Positions 35,495 to 44,453 of a stretch of 46,281 nt of DNA are shown here, piece after piece. Under the pieces are notes generated by a model, which did not search any database, had not been told where the DNA came from, and was given only the letters and a program-made list of their open reading frames with translations. This DNA is from Mucilaginibacter sp. (GTDB taxonomy: Bacteria; Bacteroidota; Bacteroidia; Sphingobacteriales; Sphingobacteriaceae), in NCBI RefSeq assembly GCF_028288205.1, contig NZ_JAQBOD010000066.1, positions 1-46,281 of the forward strand, read 5' to 3'. The stretch's first letter is position 1. Each line of letters begins with the position of its first letter. The position numbers were made by a program, and so were the translations under genes.

Positions 35495-35821
35495 GCCCCT
35501 GCCCCCTTGTGTAAGTAATAGCCCATTAGTTGACATTATTGATCCTTATATCAACAACATACCCTGCCGGATAGTAGCGGTTATTACATATAAAAAAAGG
35601 TAATGTAGTGTTTCACAAAATAATGAAACACATGAAACACTCTTTCAGGTTAACCTATTGATATATAGTATTTTGACAAAATGAGTGAAACACTTTGAAA
35701 CAGTACAAAAGCTTTAGGTAAAATAGCATAAATGACTTATAATAAGATTTTTATGCTGTTTTATGGATTTTTGCAAATTTAGAGTGAAACACCTGATGTG
35801 AAACACTTTTTTTGCACCCCT
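35495..35821. other. Convergent intergenic region with clustered TGAAACA sites
   Basis: There is no gene in these 327 bases. Seven TGAAACA-core sites occur: one inverted (35608-35616) and six direct (35624, 35633, 35685, 35696, 35784 and 35798 as start points). Most read TGAAACAC. They cluster in groups of two or three, with spacings of 9, 11 and 14 bases inside groups. The region lies between the 3' ends of the carbonic anhydrase and pruA genes. No clear hairpin terminator is visible; a REP-like unit overlaps the pruA end. Confidence 0.6.
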
Positions 35822-35838
35822 TTAGGGGGTTGGAGAGC
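35815..35838. repeat. REP-like unit overlapping the pruA stop codon
   Basis: CACCCCTTTAGGGGG followed by TTGGAGAGC. The pruA stop codon lies inside the hairpin part, so the last residues of PruA (SPTP) are encoded by the repeat. Confidence 0.55.
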
Positions 35839-37462
35839 TCAAAAATGGGTATCTGTAATCCTTCGGCGGATCAAAAGTTTCTTTAATAGTTCTTGGTGAT
35901 ACCCAGCGCAACAGGTTGATCATTGACCCGGCTTTATCATTGGTGCCAGAGCCCCTTGCACCGCCAAATGGCTGCTGACCAACAACCGCGCCGGTTGGTT
36001 TGTCATTAATATAGAAGTTACCTGCCGCGTTACGTAAATGGTGCGTTGCTTTCGCGATTGCATAGCGGTCTTGTGATATGATACTGCCTGTTAGCGCGTA
36101 AATGGATGTTTTATCTACAACGTCTAATATCTCATCAAATTTATCGTCTTCATAAACATAAACCGTTAATACAGGGCCAAACAACTCTGCGCACATGGTT
36201 ACATAAAACGGATCATTTACTTTAATTACTGTAGGCTCAATAAACCAGCCATGGGTTTTATCATAATTACCGCCGGCAACTATTTCAACACTATCATCTG
36301 CTTTGGCATCGTCAATATATTTTGCCAGTTTATCAAATGAAACCTCGCTGATAACCGCGTTAATAAAATTCTGAAAATCTTCTACCGGGCCCATTTTAAA
36401 GGTGGCCATTTCACGCTGCATGGTTTCTTTTATAGCCGGCCATAACGATGCCGGTATGTAGGCTCTTGAAGCTGCAGAACATTTTTGCCCCTGGTATTCA
36501 AATGCGCCACGCAAAAGTGCTGTACTAACTACATCGGCATCAGCGCTTGGGTGTGCCAATACAAAGTCTTTACCCCCTGTTTCGCCAACTATGCGCGGGT
36601 ACGTTTTGTATTTGTGTATGTTGGTGCCAATGGTTTGCCATATGTTTTGGAACACGGCGGTCGAGCCTGTAAAGTGTATGCCCGCAAAATCAGGATGATT
36701 AAATATTACATCACCTGCAACAGGACCATCAACATAAATTAAATTGATAACACCCGGCGGCACTCCTGCCTCCAGGAAGACCTGCATCAACACGTTTGCC
36801 GCGTATATTTGGGTATAGGCGGGTTTCCAAACCACTACATTACCCATCATAGCTGCTGATGTTGGCAGGTTACCGGCAATAGCAGTAAAGTTAAATGGAG
36901 TTAACGCGAATATAAATCCTTCCAGCGGGCGCTGCTCCACACGGTTCCAAACTCCTTTGGGCGATATAGGCGGCTGCTGCCGGTATATCTCGGTCATATA
37001 ATTCACATTAAAGCGCAAAAAGTCTATCAGTTCACAAGCCCCGTCAATCTCGGCCTGGTAAGCGTTTTTTGATTGACCTAACATGGTAGCCGCGTTTATC
37101 TTTGCACGGTATGGGCCGGCAAGCAAATCGGCAGCCTTTAAAAATATGGAGGCACGTTGCTCCCAGGCCAGGTTTTCCCAATCTGCTTTTGCAGCTAAGG
37201 CAGCATCAATAGCTTGTTCTACCGTGCTTTTATCACCTTCAAAAAAATTAGCCAGTAAATGTTTATGATCATGTGGCGGACGGATCTCCATCCTTTTGCC
37301 GGTATGTACCTGCTTAGCGCCAATGTACATAGGTATATCAATTTTATATGCGCGAGCTTCATCCAAAGCTACTTTAAGCGCTGCCCGTTCCAAACTGCGG
37401 GGGCCGTAATTTAATACAGGCTCGTTTTGCGGTATCGGAACATTAAAAAATCCTTTAAGCAT
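35822..37462 (-). CDS. pruA: L-glutamate gamma-semialdehyde (1-pyrroline-5-carboxylate) dehydrogenase
   Basis: The 546-residue enzyme oxidises glutamate semialdehyde to glutamate with NAD+, the second step of proline breakdown. Aldehyde-dehydrogenase features are present: the NAD-binding GSTAVFQ loop near residue 266, the catalytic glutamate in VGETGGKD near 292, and the catalytic cysteine in YQGQKCSAASR near 327. NFYINDKPTGAVVGQQPFGGARGSGTNDKAG near the C-terminus is typical of the PruA branch. There is no proline dehydrogenase domain or neighbour, so PutA-type fusion is excluded. A -7 motif TATCTTTG lies at 37484-37491. The C-terminus runs into a repeat. Confidence 0.95.
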   Translation of the reverse strand: MLKGFFNVPIPQNEPVLNYGPRSLERAALKVALDEARAYKIDIPMYIGAKQVHTGKRMEIRPPHDHKHLLANFFEGDKSTVEQAIDAALAAKADWENLAWEQRASIFLKAADLLAGPYRAKINAATMLGQSKNAYQAEIDGACELIDFLRFNVNYMTEIYRQQPPISPKGVWNRVEQRPLEGFIFALTPFNFTAIAGNLPTSAAMMGNVVVWKPAYTQIYAANVLMQVFLEAGVPPGVINLIYVDGPVAGDVIFNHPDFAGIHFTGSTAVFQNIWQTIGTNIHKYKTYPRIVGETGGKDFVLAHPSADADVVSTALLRGAFEYQGQKCSAASRAYIPASLWPAIKETMQREMATFKMGPVEDFQNFINAVISEVSFDKLAKYIDDAKADDSVEIVAGGNYDKTHGWFIEPTVIKVNDPFYVTMCAELFGPVLTVYVYEDDKFDEILDVVDKTSIYALTGSIISQDRYAIAKATHHLRNAAGNFYINDKPTGAVVGQQPFGGARGSGTNDKAGSMINLLRWVSPRTIKETFDPPKDYRYPFLSSPTP

Positions 37463-37483
37463 AATGGTCAGTTAATGTTATGC

Positions 37484-37491
37484 CAAAGATA
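37484..37491 (-). promoter_or_regulatory. Candidate -7 element for pruA
   Basis: The minus strand reads TATCTTTG (full match to TAnnTTTG), 21 bases before the ATG. No clear -33 TTG is present; the upstream region is the ATCTGCAC repeat tract. Confidence 0.35.
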
Positions 37492-37493
37492 CA

Positions 37494-37689
37494 GATAATG
37501 TGCAGATGTGCAGATATGCAGATGTGCAAATTACGGGTGGGTGACAGTGAGACAGAAATGCGGATAAGCTGATCTATTTACTTAAAAATATAACGTACCG
37601 ATAATGTGCAGATGTGCAAATTACGGTGGGTGGCAGTGAGACAGAAATATGGATTAGTAGATCTATTTACTTAAAAATATAACGTACCG
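37494..37689. repeat. Tandem duplication overlapping the 3' end of a gene
   Basis: Copy 1 (37494-37600, 107 bases) and copy 2 (37600-37689, 90 bases) are nearly the same. Both start GATAATGTGCAGATGTGCA and end TTAAAAATATAACGTACCG. Copy 1 carries an extra block of about 16 bases of GCAGATRTG units, and a few point differences are seen elsewhere. Copy 2 contains the stop and last codons of the barrel-like gene at 37667, so copy 1 carries a displaced copy of that 3' end. Confidence 0.88.
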
Positions 37690-38839
37690 CTACTCCAACC
37701 GATTGAAACTTAGGATTAGTTTGCGAACCCATAGTAAGGCGCGGCGAATAATTAACCGCTGCCTCTACATTATGATTTAGTTGCACCCCGGCCTGGAAAG
37801 GGATATTAACAAGAAAAGGTGAATATTTAATACTGTAATCTGTTGCAGGAGTTAATGTATAAGGTGCAAACGAGGTTATAGTATAATAATCAGTCTCATT
37901 GGTTTGATATATAGAAAGGTTAAAAGCCATGCCCGCACCTATAAATAATTTAAATGAATTTGAATTATAGATATTATAAATAACCTGGGGTGTAAACGCC
38001 ATAGAAAAAGCAGTATACCTGTAAGTATTATTATCTATTGTATTAACACCGTTTGGACTATAAGAAAAAGTATAGCTCGGCTTTAAATAAGAAAAAGACA
38101 GTTCGCCCCTTAATACAAACTTTTGTACAGTAGGATCATGCATCAAACTAACACCCACACTAATTCTGGGAGAAATATCGGTACTTTTAATGTCGTTTAT
38201 ACGGCCCAGCACATTATAAGCTTTTGAAAATACAGCAGCCACTGATGCTCCGGCATAAAACTGGTAAGTAGCTTCTGTATATTCTTTATCAGGAACATCA
38301 TCATTAATTATATGTAAAGCGTCTTCCAGCGATGCTAATGTAAATTCAGTACTTTCAAGGGCCAGTAATTTCTTATTATTGCCCGTGTTGTACCGGTAAT
38401 AAGTTTCTTTAAGCTTACCGGTAAAGCCTGTGGCTGTTAACTCAACCGGCAAAGCATTTTTTTCCTTTAAAAAATAGCGGGTCTTTTTATCATCTTTATT
38501 AAAGTATAAGGTAGCGTTGGTTCCTTTAAGTCTTTGCTCTAAAAATATCTGCACTTCTTTATCATTATCACTTACGCGGCCCTCATAACTTACATAAGCA
38601 TAAAAAGGAGCAATATAAAATGCTTTTATATCCGCGGGGGTGCATAAAATTGCTTCTTTAGTTTCTTTTGTTCTTTTAAATAGAATGGTTTGAAAGGTAT
38701 ACGCAGGGTTTTTATATTCGATAAATCCACGTATGGTATCATTGGTTTTTTTGTCAACAATAAATCCGTTTTGGTAGTTTGATTGCGCGGCAGCATTAAA
38801 TGCTATAAATAGCAATACAAAGTTCAGGAAGTATTTCAT
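37667..38839 (-). CDS. Outer-membrane beta-barrel-like protein of unknown function
   Basis: The 390-residue protein has a signal peptide (about 1-18, ending FNAAAQ). The N-terminal half (about 20-185) is soluble and beta-rich, and the C-terminal half (about 190-390) is rich in alternating hydrophobic strands, ending VAVRYIFK with a terminal aromatic plus lysine. This is consistent with a small outer-membrane barrel attached to a periplasmic domain, a layout common among uncharacterised Bacteroidota proteins. I do not recognise a named family. The last seven or so codons are part of a duplicated segment (37600-37689), and a second copy of this 3' end lies just downstream. Confidence 0.7.
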   Translation of the reverse strand: MKYFLNFVLLFIAFNAAAQSNYQNGFIVDKKTNDTIRGFIEYKNPAYTFQTILFKRTKETKEAILCTPADIKAFYIAPFYAYVSYEGRVSDNDKEVQIFLEQRLKGTNATLYFNKDDKKTRYFLKEKNALPVELTATGFTGKLKETYYRYNTGNNKKLLALESTEFTLASLEDALHIINDDVPDKEYTEATYQFYAGASVAAVFSKAYNVLGRINDIKSTDISPRISVGVSLMHDPTVQKFVLRGELSFSYLKPSYTFSYSPNGVNTIDNNTYRYTAFSMAFTPQVIYNIYNSNSFKLFIGAGMAFNLSIYQTNETDYYTITSFAPYTLTPATDYSIKYSPFLVNIPFQAGVQLNHNVEAAVNYSPRLTMGSQTNPKFQSVGVAVRYIFK

Positions 38840-38989
38840 AGTGGTGGTTAGGATTGGTTAGTGCTAATGTAAGTCTTTAATAATAATTAATAAAGATCTT
38901 TTACCCTTATCTGCAATAAAACAATCACCATATTAACTATTCTTTATCTTTTCCAAACTAAAAAAACCTTATAGCTGTTAAACAGACAT

Positions 38990-41251
38990 ATGCAGGTAGA
39001 AATATTAGGAAATGCCGATACCGTAACTGAGCAAAATGGCGCGTTAGTTGTTAAAACCCCACAAGCCCAGGCGCGGGTTATGGTTTATAGCCCAACTATT
39101 ATCCGGATTTGTATCAGTAAAAATTTTGATGAAGCAGACAGTTCATTCGCCGTAATAGAAAAACCACTTGATAAATTTACTTATCAGAAATTAACTGATA
39201 CTATCGAAGTATCTACATCGGCACTAAAGCTGGTCATCAATAAAAATCCGTTACGTTTTAATTTTTATACAGCCGATGGAAACGCGTTAAGCGGGGATGA
39301 TGCGCGTTTCGGTACCACCTGGCAGGCAGAACGGGTAATAAACTACCGCAAATTATATGCGGATGAAAAGTTTATCGGCCTGGGCGAAAAGGCCGGCGAC
39401 CTTAATCGCCGTGGCTGCAACTATGTAAACTGGAACACAGATGCCGCCATGCATACCATTACTACTGATCCTTTATATAAGACCTTCCCGTTTTTTATCG
39501 GCTTGCATAGCGGCCTTACTTATGGTTTGTTTTTTGATAATACCCATAAAAGCTATTTTGATTTTGGTGCTACTACCGATGAGCAAATGAGCTGGTTTGG
39601 TGCCGATGGCGGCGACATGAATTATTATTTTTTTGGCGCGCAAAGCATTCGAAACATTTTAGAAGATTATACCTGGCTAACCGGGCGCATGGAAATGCCG
39701 CCGTTGTGGAGCCTGGGCTATCAGCAATGCCGCTGGAGCTATATGAGCGCTAATGAGGTATTAGCTATTGCCCGCAAATTCAGGGAGAAGAACATCCCGG
39801 CCGATGTTATATATTGTGATATTGATTACATGGACGGGTTTAAAATATTCACCTGGAACAAAGAAACCTTTCCTGATCCGAAAGGAATGATTGCCGAACT
39901 GAAAGCAATTAATTTTCGCCTGGTTACTATTGTTGATCCGGGCATTAAGATTGACGAAGAATATGCGGAATATAAAGAAGGCGTAGCCAATAACTATTTT
40001 GCCACCTACCCTAACGGCGAACTATTTACCGCCAGCGTTTGGCCCGGCCGCTGCCATTTCCCTGATTTTTTAAATGAAGAGGTGCGAGAATGGTGGGGAG
40101 TATCCTTTAAAGCGCTTACCGGCCCGGGTGTTGAGGGTTTTTGGAACGACATGAATGAGCCTGCAGCCTGGGGGCAAAACATGCCGTGGCTTGTAAAATT
40201 TGGCGAGAAGTTTATGCCCGAAATACGAAATGTGTATGGCATGCAAATGGCACGAGCCACTTATAATGGCACTAAACGCATTTTAAACAACAAGCGCCCA
40301 TTTATACTCACCCGTGCTGCTTATGCCGGCACACAGCGCTATTCGGCCGTGTGGACGGGTGATAATGCTGCTACAGATGAGCATATGCTGTTTGGCCAGC
40401 GTTTGGTAAATAGTTTGGGGTTGACGGGCATGTCATTAACAGGTGTGGATATTGGCGGCTTTATGGGCAACCCAACGCCTGAGTTAATGGTACGATGGAA
40501 CTCGTTGGGTGTATATACCCCAATGTTTCGTAATCATGCCGCAAAAGGCATGGTAATGCGTGAGCCATGGCAATGGGGCGAGGAAAATGAGCAGGTTATT
40601 AAAAAAGATATTGAGCAGCGCTATAAGTTACTGCCTTATATCTATTCGGGCTTTTACCAGTCTGCCCAAACCGGTTTACCTTTAAGCCGCACACTGGCTA
40701 TTGACTATACCGCTGATGAAAATATTTTTGATGTTAAATATCAGAACCAGTTTTTATTTGGCGATTCGATATTAGTAGCGCCGGTTATAAGTACGGCAGA
40801 AACCGTTGATGTTTATTTACCTGCTGGCGATTGGTATCGTTTAAGCAGCGACGAAAAATATACAGGCAAACAGGTTATAAATGTGCAATGCCCGTTAACA
40901 GATTTGCCGGTATTTGTAAAAGCAGGAGGTATTATCCCCATGCAAAGCATCATACAGAGCACCAATGAGCAAGGCGATGGCTTATTGTTTATCCATATCT
41001 GGAACGGTAGCCAATCCAATGAATTTATTTATTATGAGGATGACGGCACATCTTACGATTACCAGAAAGGGGCCTACTATAAACGCACTATAGTTTTTGA
41101 TCCGCAGAAAAAAGAGATAATATTTTCTGCTGTTGAGGGGATTTATCAGTCTAAGTACTCAAAGGTTGAGGTTGTTTGGCATGGATTTGAAGAAGGAGTT
41201 TTAGGTAGTGAATTTGAGAATGGCAGTGAGATTATTAGTATAACCTACTAA
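38990..41251 (+). CDS. Glycoside hydrolase family 31 (alpha-glucosidase type)
   Basis: The 753-residue enzyme has an N-terminal beta-sandwich (about 1-220) and a (beta/alpha)8 barrel with the GH31 motifs. The nucleophile is D387 in GFWNDMNEPAAW, the probable acid/base D458 in WTGDNAAT, and the region PPLWSLGYQQCRWSY is near 238-252. C-terminal sandwich domains follow. GH31 members cleave alpha-glucosides or alpha-xylosides; alpha-glucosidase is likeliest by overall motif form but not proven. There is no signal peptide, so it is predicted to be cytoplasmic and to act on imported oligosaccharides. No polysaccharide-utilisation genes are adjacent. Confidence 0.92.
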   Translation: MQVEILGNADTVTEQNGALVVKTPQAQARVMVYSPTIIRICISKNFDEADSSFAVIEKPLDKFTYQKLTDTIEVSTSALKLVINKNPLRFNFYTADGNALSGDDARFGTTWQAERVINYRKLYADEKFIGLGEKAGDLNRRGCNYVNWNTDAAMHTITTDPLYKTFPFFIGLHSGLTYGLFFDNTHKSYFDFGATTDEQMSWFGADGGDMNYYFFGAQSIRNILEDYTWLTGRMEMPPLWSLGYQQCRWSYMSANEVLAIARKFREKNIPADVIYCDIDYMDGFKIFTWNKETFPDPKGMIAELKAINFRLVTIVDPGIKIDEEYAEYKEGVANNYFATYPNGELFTASVWPGRCHFPDFLNEEVREWWGVSFKALTGPGVEGFWNDMNEPAAWGQNMPWLVKFGEKFMPEIRNVYGMQMARATYNGTKRILNNKRPFILTRAAYAGTQRYSAVWTGDNAATDEHMLFGQRLVNSLGLTGMSLTGVDIGGFMGNPTPELMVRWNSLGVYTPMFRNHAAKGMVMREPWQWGEENEQVIKKDIEQRYKLLPYIYSGFYQSAQTGLPLSRTLAIDYTADENIFDVKYQNQFLFGDSILVAPVISTAETVDVYLPAGDWYRLSSDEKYTGKQVINVQCPLTDLPVFVKAGGIIPMQSIIQSTNEQGDGLLFIHIWNGSQSNEFIYYEDDGTSYDYQKGAYYKRTIVFDPQKKEIIFSAVEGIYQSKYSKVEVVWHGFEEGVLGSEFENGSEIISITY

Positions 41252-41256
41252 TTAAG

Positions 41257-41386
41257 CGTCATTGCGAGGAACGAAGCAATCTCTGCACTTGCTAATCAGT
41301 CAGGAAAATATTTGTTTGAAGCATAAGAAAAACCGTACTCTTCTTGACTGTCCTATGTAGAGATTGCTTCGTTCCTCGCAATGACG
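41257..41386. repeat. Inverted 31-base repeat pair, CGTCATTGCG family
   Basis: The left arm 41257-41287 and right arm 41356-41386 are reverse complements at 30 of 31 positions. The right arm is identical to the right arm at 6492-6522. The 68-base spacer differs from the spacer at 6402-6491. Confidence 0.85.
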
Positions 41387-41420
41387 CGGCGGTAAGCTAT
41401 TGATTATCAATACAATTAAA

Positions 41421-41509
41421 TTGTCATCTCGAACATAGGGAGAGATCTATACACGCGCTAAGCAGACGATTGAAATGTATAGATTTCTCGCTACCGCTCG
41501 AAATGACAA
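41421..41509. repeat. Inverted repeat pair, TTGTCAT family
   Basis: The left arm (41421-41453) begins TTGTCATCTCGAACA and ends GATCTATACA. The right arm (41476-41509) runs TGTATAGATTTCTCG to AATGACAA and is its imperfect reverse complement. It is related to 24673-24757. Confidence 0.8.
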
Positions 41510-41580
41510 TGCGTTTTATATAGTTTCCTTGTACCCAGGTGGAATACTCAGCAATGACGCGTGGGATGGATATAAAACAA

Positions 41581-41616
41581 AAAAGCCCTGTTCTGGTAAA
41601 CCAGAACAGGGCTTTT
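41581..41616. terminator. Intrinsic terminator for dnaK
   Basis: A perfect 17-base stem (AAAAGCCCTGTTCTGGT with its complement) and a 2-base centre. On the dnaK strand the hairpin is followed by TTTTTTGTTTT. On the other strand the T-run is short, so it may also serve the GH31 transcript, but less well. Confidence 0.88.
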
Positions 41617-41632
41617 ACTAATATATTGAGAA

Positions 41633-43546
41633 TTATTTATTGTCGTCTTTTACTTCTTCAAAATCAACGTCAGTTACGGTATCAGAGTGATCTTGCGGAC
41701 CTGCTCCGGCACCCGCGTCAGCACCCGGTTGTTGTCCACCTTCTGCCGATGCTTTGTACATCTCTTCAGAGGCTGCGGTCCAGGCTGTGTTAAGCTCATT
41801 TTGAGCAACCTCTATGTCAGCCAGGTTTTTAGAAGCATAAGCTGCTTTTAATTTTGCTAAACCTTCTTCAATAGGTGCTTTTTTATCTGCTGATATTTTA
41901 TCACCGTATTCTTTCAACTGTTTCTCGGTCGAGAAGATCAGGGCATCGGCGCTGTTCAGTTTTTCAACTTCTTCTTTTGCCGCTTTATCAGCATCCGCGT
42001 TAGCTTCAGCTTCGTCCTTCATTTTCTTTATTTCGGCATCAGTTAAACCAGATGACGCTTCAATACGGATCTTTTGCTCTTTACCGGTAGCTTTATCTTT
42101 AGCCGATACGTGTAATATACCATTGGCATCAATATCAAAAGTTACTTCAACCTGTGGTACGCCACGAGGTGCAGGCGGCAATCCATCTAAGTGGAAACGG
42201 CCAATGGTACGGTTACCTTGTGCCATAGGGCGCTCGCCTTGTAAAATATGTATCTCAACTGATGGCTGGTTATCAGACGCGGTAGAGAATGTTTCTGATT
42301 TCTTGGTAGGGATAGTTGTGTTTGCTTCTATCAGCCTGGTCATTACACCACCCATAGTTTCAATACCTAATGATAATGGGGTAACATCTAACAACAACAC
42401 ATCCTTAACTTCGCCGGTTAATACACCACCTTGAATAGCTGCACCAATAGCAACCACTTCATCAGGATTTACACCTTTTGATGGCGCTTTACCAAAGAAT
42501 TTTTGTACTGCATCCTGTATAGCGGGGATACGTGTAGAACCACCCACCAAAATAACCTCGTCAATATCGCCAATGCTGTAACCTGCATTTTTCAAAGCAG
42601 TTTTACAAGGCTCAATAGTACGTTTGATCAAACTGTCGGCCAGCTGCTCAAATTTAGCACGGGTTAAAGTTTTAACAAGGTGCTTTGGCATGCCATCGGC
42701 AGCAGTAATGTATGGTAAGTTAATTTCTGTTTGTGCCGAGCTTGATAATTCAATTTTAGCTTTCTCTGCAGATTCTTTTAAACGTTGCAAAGCCATTGGA
42801 TCTTTACGCAGATCAACACCTTCGTCGCTTTTAAATTCGTCTGCCATCCAGTCAATAATTACCTGGTCAAAGTCATCACCACCCAGGTGGGTATCACCAT
42901 CGGTTGATTTTACTTCGAACACGCCATCACCTAACTCAAGGATAGAAACGTCATGTGTACCACCACCGCAATCAAATACGGCAATTTTCATATCCTTGTG
43001 TGCTTTGTCCAAACCATAAGCAAGGGCAGCAGCAGTAGGCTCGTTAATGATACGACGTACTTTTAAACCTGCAATTTCACCGGCTTCTTTAGTAGCCTGG
43101 CGCTGTGCATCATTAAAGTAAGCCGGCACGGTAATAACCGCTTCGGTAACTTCATGACCCAAAAAGTCTTCAGCAGTTTTCTTCATTTTCTGAAGGATCA
43201 TTGCCGAAATTTCTTGCGGGGTGTATTTACGATCGCCAATTTCTACGCGTGGTGTATTATTGTCGCCTTTTACTACGGTATAAGGCATGCGGGCCGCTTC
43301 TTTAGTAACCTCATTAAACTGGTTACCCATAAAGCGCTTGATAGATGAAATAGTTTTTGTAGGATTTGTAATAGCCTGACGCTTGGCAGGATCTCCTACT
43401 TTACGCTCGCCGTTGTCGATAAAAGCCACTACTGACGGCGTAGTACGTTTTCCCTCGCTGTTTGCTATAACTACAGGCTCGTTACCTTCCATTACAGCTA
43501 CGCAGGAGTTTGTTGTACCTAAGTCGATTCCAATTATTTTAGACAT
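41633..43546 (-). CDS. dnaK: Molecular chaperone DnaK (Hsp70)
   Basis: DnaK is the ATP-dependent cytoplasmic chaperone that works with DnaJ and GrpE, neither of which is in the window. The 637-residue protein has the ATPase domain starting [17 protein letters not shown], with the phosphate motifs [14 protein letters not shown] and [12 protein letters not shown]. The linker and substrate-binding domain are at [19 protein letters not shown] (about 390) onward. The helical lid is followed by a glycine/alanine/glutamine-rich tail and the terminal [14 protein letters not shown], related to the usual acidic end. The gene appears monocistronic, with a strong terminator and a 315-base upstream gap. 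Confidence 0.98.
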   Translation of the reverse strand: MSKIIGIDLGTTNSCVAVMEGNEPVVIANSEGKRTTPSVVAFIDNGERKVGDPAKRQAITNPTKTISSIKRFMGNQFNEVTKEAARMPYTVVKGDNNTPRVEIGDRKYTPQEISAMILQKMKKTAEDFLGHEVTEAVITVPAYFNDAQRQATKEAGEIAGLKVRRIINEPTAAALAYGLDKAHKDMKIAVFDCGGGTHDVSILELGDGVFEVKSTDGDTHLGGDDFDQVIIDWMADEFKSDEGVDLRKDPMALQRLKESAEKAKIELSSSAQTEINLPYITAADGMPKHLVKTLTRAKFEQLADSLIKRTIEPCKTALKNAGYSIGDIDEVILVGGSTRIPAIQDAVQKFFGKAPSKGVNPDEVVAIGAAIQGGVLTGEVKDVLLLDVTPLSLGIETMGGVMTRLIEANTTIPTKKSETFSTASDNQPSVEIHILQGERPMAQGNRTIGRFHLDGLPPAPRGVPQVEVTFDIDANGILHVSAKDKATGKEQKIRIEASSGLTDAEIKKMKDEAEANADADKAAKEEVEKLNSADALIFSTEKQLKEYGDKISADKKAPIEEGLAKLKAAYASKNLADIEVAQNELNTAWTAASEEMYKASAEGGQQPGADAGAGAGPQDHSDTVTDVDFEEVKDDNK

Positions 43547-43861
43547 ATGATTATAATTTCTTGATTGTTTATATTACCTGTTTAACAATGCTTGTGCCAA
43601 TTTGGGTTTGGCAGAATTATTAGGGGTAAAAGGTAAATTATTAGGGGTAAAAGGCGAAAGGTGAAAGGTGAAAGGTATTAATTAGTCAGAAATGTGTGTA
43701 AAAACGGTGACAGGTTGGCAGAAAAACTTATGATATACCTTGCGCTCGTGTATCGCATTTGGAAATGCTAAACTACGTTAAGCACTTGTTGCAAACGAGC
43801 GCAAGGTATAGCGTTAACAAAAAAAGAGAATTAATTATTTGCTACCGTGTAGTTTCTGTTA
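43547..43861. other. Intergenic region upstream of dnaK with direct and inverted repeats
   Basis: No gene is seen in these 315 bases. Next to dnaK is a small palindrome TGCCAA, 7 bases, TTGGCA (43595-43613). Then comes a perfect 19-base direct repeat AATTATTAGGGGTAAAAGG (43615-43633 and 43636-43654), followed by GTGAAAG tandem units (43656-43677). Farther out is the 16-base inverted repeat at 43734-43810. The dnaK promoter must lie here, but I cannot place it. Confidence 0.6.
43734..43810. repeat. Inverted repeat with internal hairpin
   Basis: TATACCTTGCGCTCGT at 43734-43749 is the exact reverse complement of 43795-43810. Between them is a second hairpin GCATTT, GG, AAATGC (43755-43768). The nested layout looks like a small mobile or structured element; no copy is seen elsewhere in the window. 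Confidence 0.75.
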
Positions 43862-44158
43862 TCACGACGCAATAGCAAAAGGCACAACATGAATGCTTTC
43901 CGATTTCTTTTCTGCCACCCAAAGATCATATCCTTGCTGCATATTCATCCATAACTGTGGCGTTGTGTTTAATGCTTTTGATAAACGGATAGCCATCTCT
44001 GCACTAACACCCATATGGCCGTTAACCAATTGCGACAGTGTTTTACGGGCAACACCCAGTTTACTTGCCGCTTGTGTAATGGTTATTTCCATAGGTTCCA
44101 GGTAAAGTCCTTTTAATATCATCCCCGGGTGTGCCGGGGCCATGCCGCGCTTTATCAT
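43862..44158 (-). CDS. higA: HigA-family antitoxin (XRE-type helix-turn-helix)
   Basis: A 98-residue DNA-binding antitoxin that should neutralise the toxin encoded just upstream and repress the shared promoter. The start [21 protein letters not shown] is typical of the HigA/VapI family. The helix-turn-helix is [37 protein letters not shown] (about 29-65), followed by [16 protein letters not shown]. It begins 11 bases after the toxin stop, the toxin-first order characteristic of higBA loci. A window search for a second HTH antitoxin found none. Confidence 0.9.
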   Translation of the reverse strand: MIKRGMAPAHPGMILKGLYLEPMEITITQAASKLGVARKTLSQLVNGHMGVSAEMAIRLSKALNTTPQLWMNMQQGYDLWVAEKKSESIHVVPFAIAS

Positions 44159-44169
44159 AATTTTATTTT

Positions 44170-44448
44170 TTAATGGTAATCAATATAATCTACATCGAAA
44201 GCATTTTCGTTTTCAAAACGAAATATCAGGCGGTAGTTCCCATTAATTTTAACCGCCCAAAATCCTGCCATGTTTCCTTTCAATATGTGCATATCTGAAC
44301 CAGGGAAATTCATATCCTTTATATCTGCCGCGTTGTCAAGCAATGTCAAAATCATCCTGATCTTAAAGATTTGTGTGGAAGGTAATTTAGATGTATCATC
44401 CTTCTCCCATAATAACTTTAAACCTTTATGCTTAATACTTTCAATCAT
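44170..44448 (-). CDS. higB: HigB/RelE-type toxin
   Basis: A 92-residue basic protein of the RelE/HigB superfamily, whose members cut mRNA on the ribosome. Visible features are the N-terminal [14 protein letters not shown], the [18 protein letters not shown] helix, and the core [33 protein letters not shown], with the arginine in NYRLIFRF and the terminal histidine as candidate catalytic residues. It looks intact. It is the first gene of the higBA operon. The promoter is at 44454-44484, and the transcript may start almost at the ATG. Confidence 0.9.
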   Translation of the reverse strand: MIESIKHKGLKLLWEKDDTSKLPSTQIFKIRMILTLLDNAADIKDMNFPGSDMHILKGNMAGFWAVKINGNYRLIFRFENENAFDVDYIDYH

Positions 44449-44453
44449 TAATA

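Larger units (their letters stand above)
41252..41632. other. Repeat-filled convergent intergenic region
   Basis: This 381-base gap between GH31 and dnaK holds no gene. It contains a CGTCATTGCG inverted pair (41257-41386), a TTGTCAT inverted pair (41421-41509), a remnant CAATGACGC half-site near 41552 and a strong terminator (41581-41616). Three elements of two repeat families placed end to end suggest a tolerated insertion target. Confidence 0.75.

Noticed and set aside
35608..35806. TGAAACAC sites considered as a CRISPR array.
   Set aside because: The units are only about 9 bases, spacings are irregular, one is inverted, and there are no cas genes.
43584..43599. A sigma-54-like TGGCAC-N5-TTGTT sequence upstream of dnaK on the minus strand.
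   Set aside because: The essential GC of the -12 element is GT here, and sigma-54 control of dnaK would be unusual. A nearby TGCCAA/TTGGCA palindrome explains part of the match.
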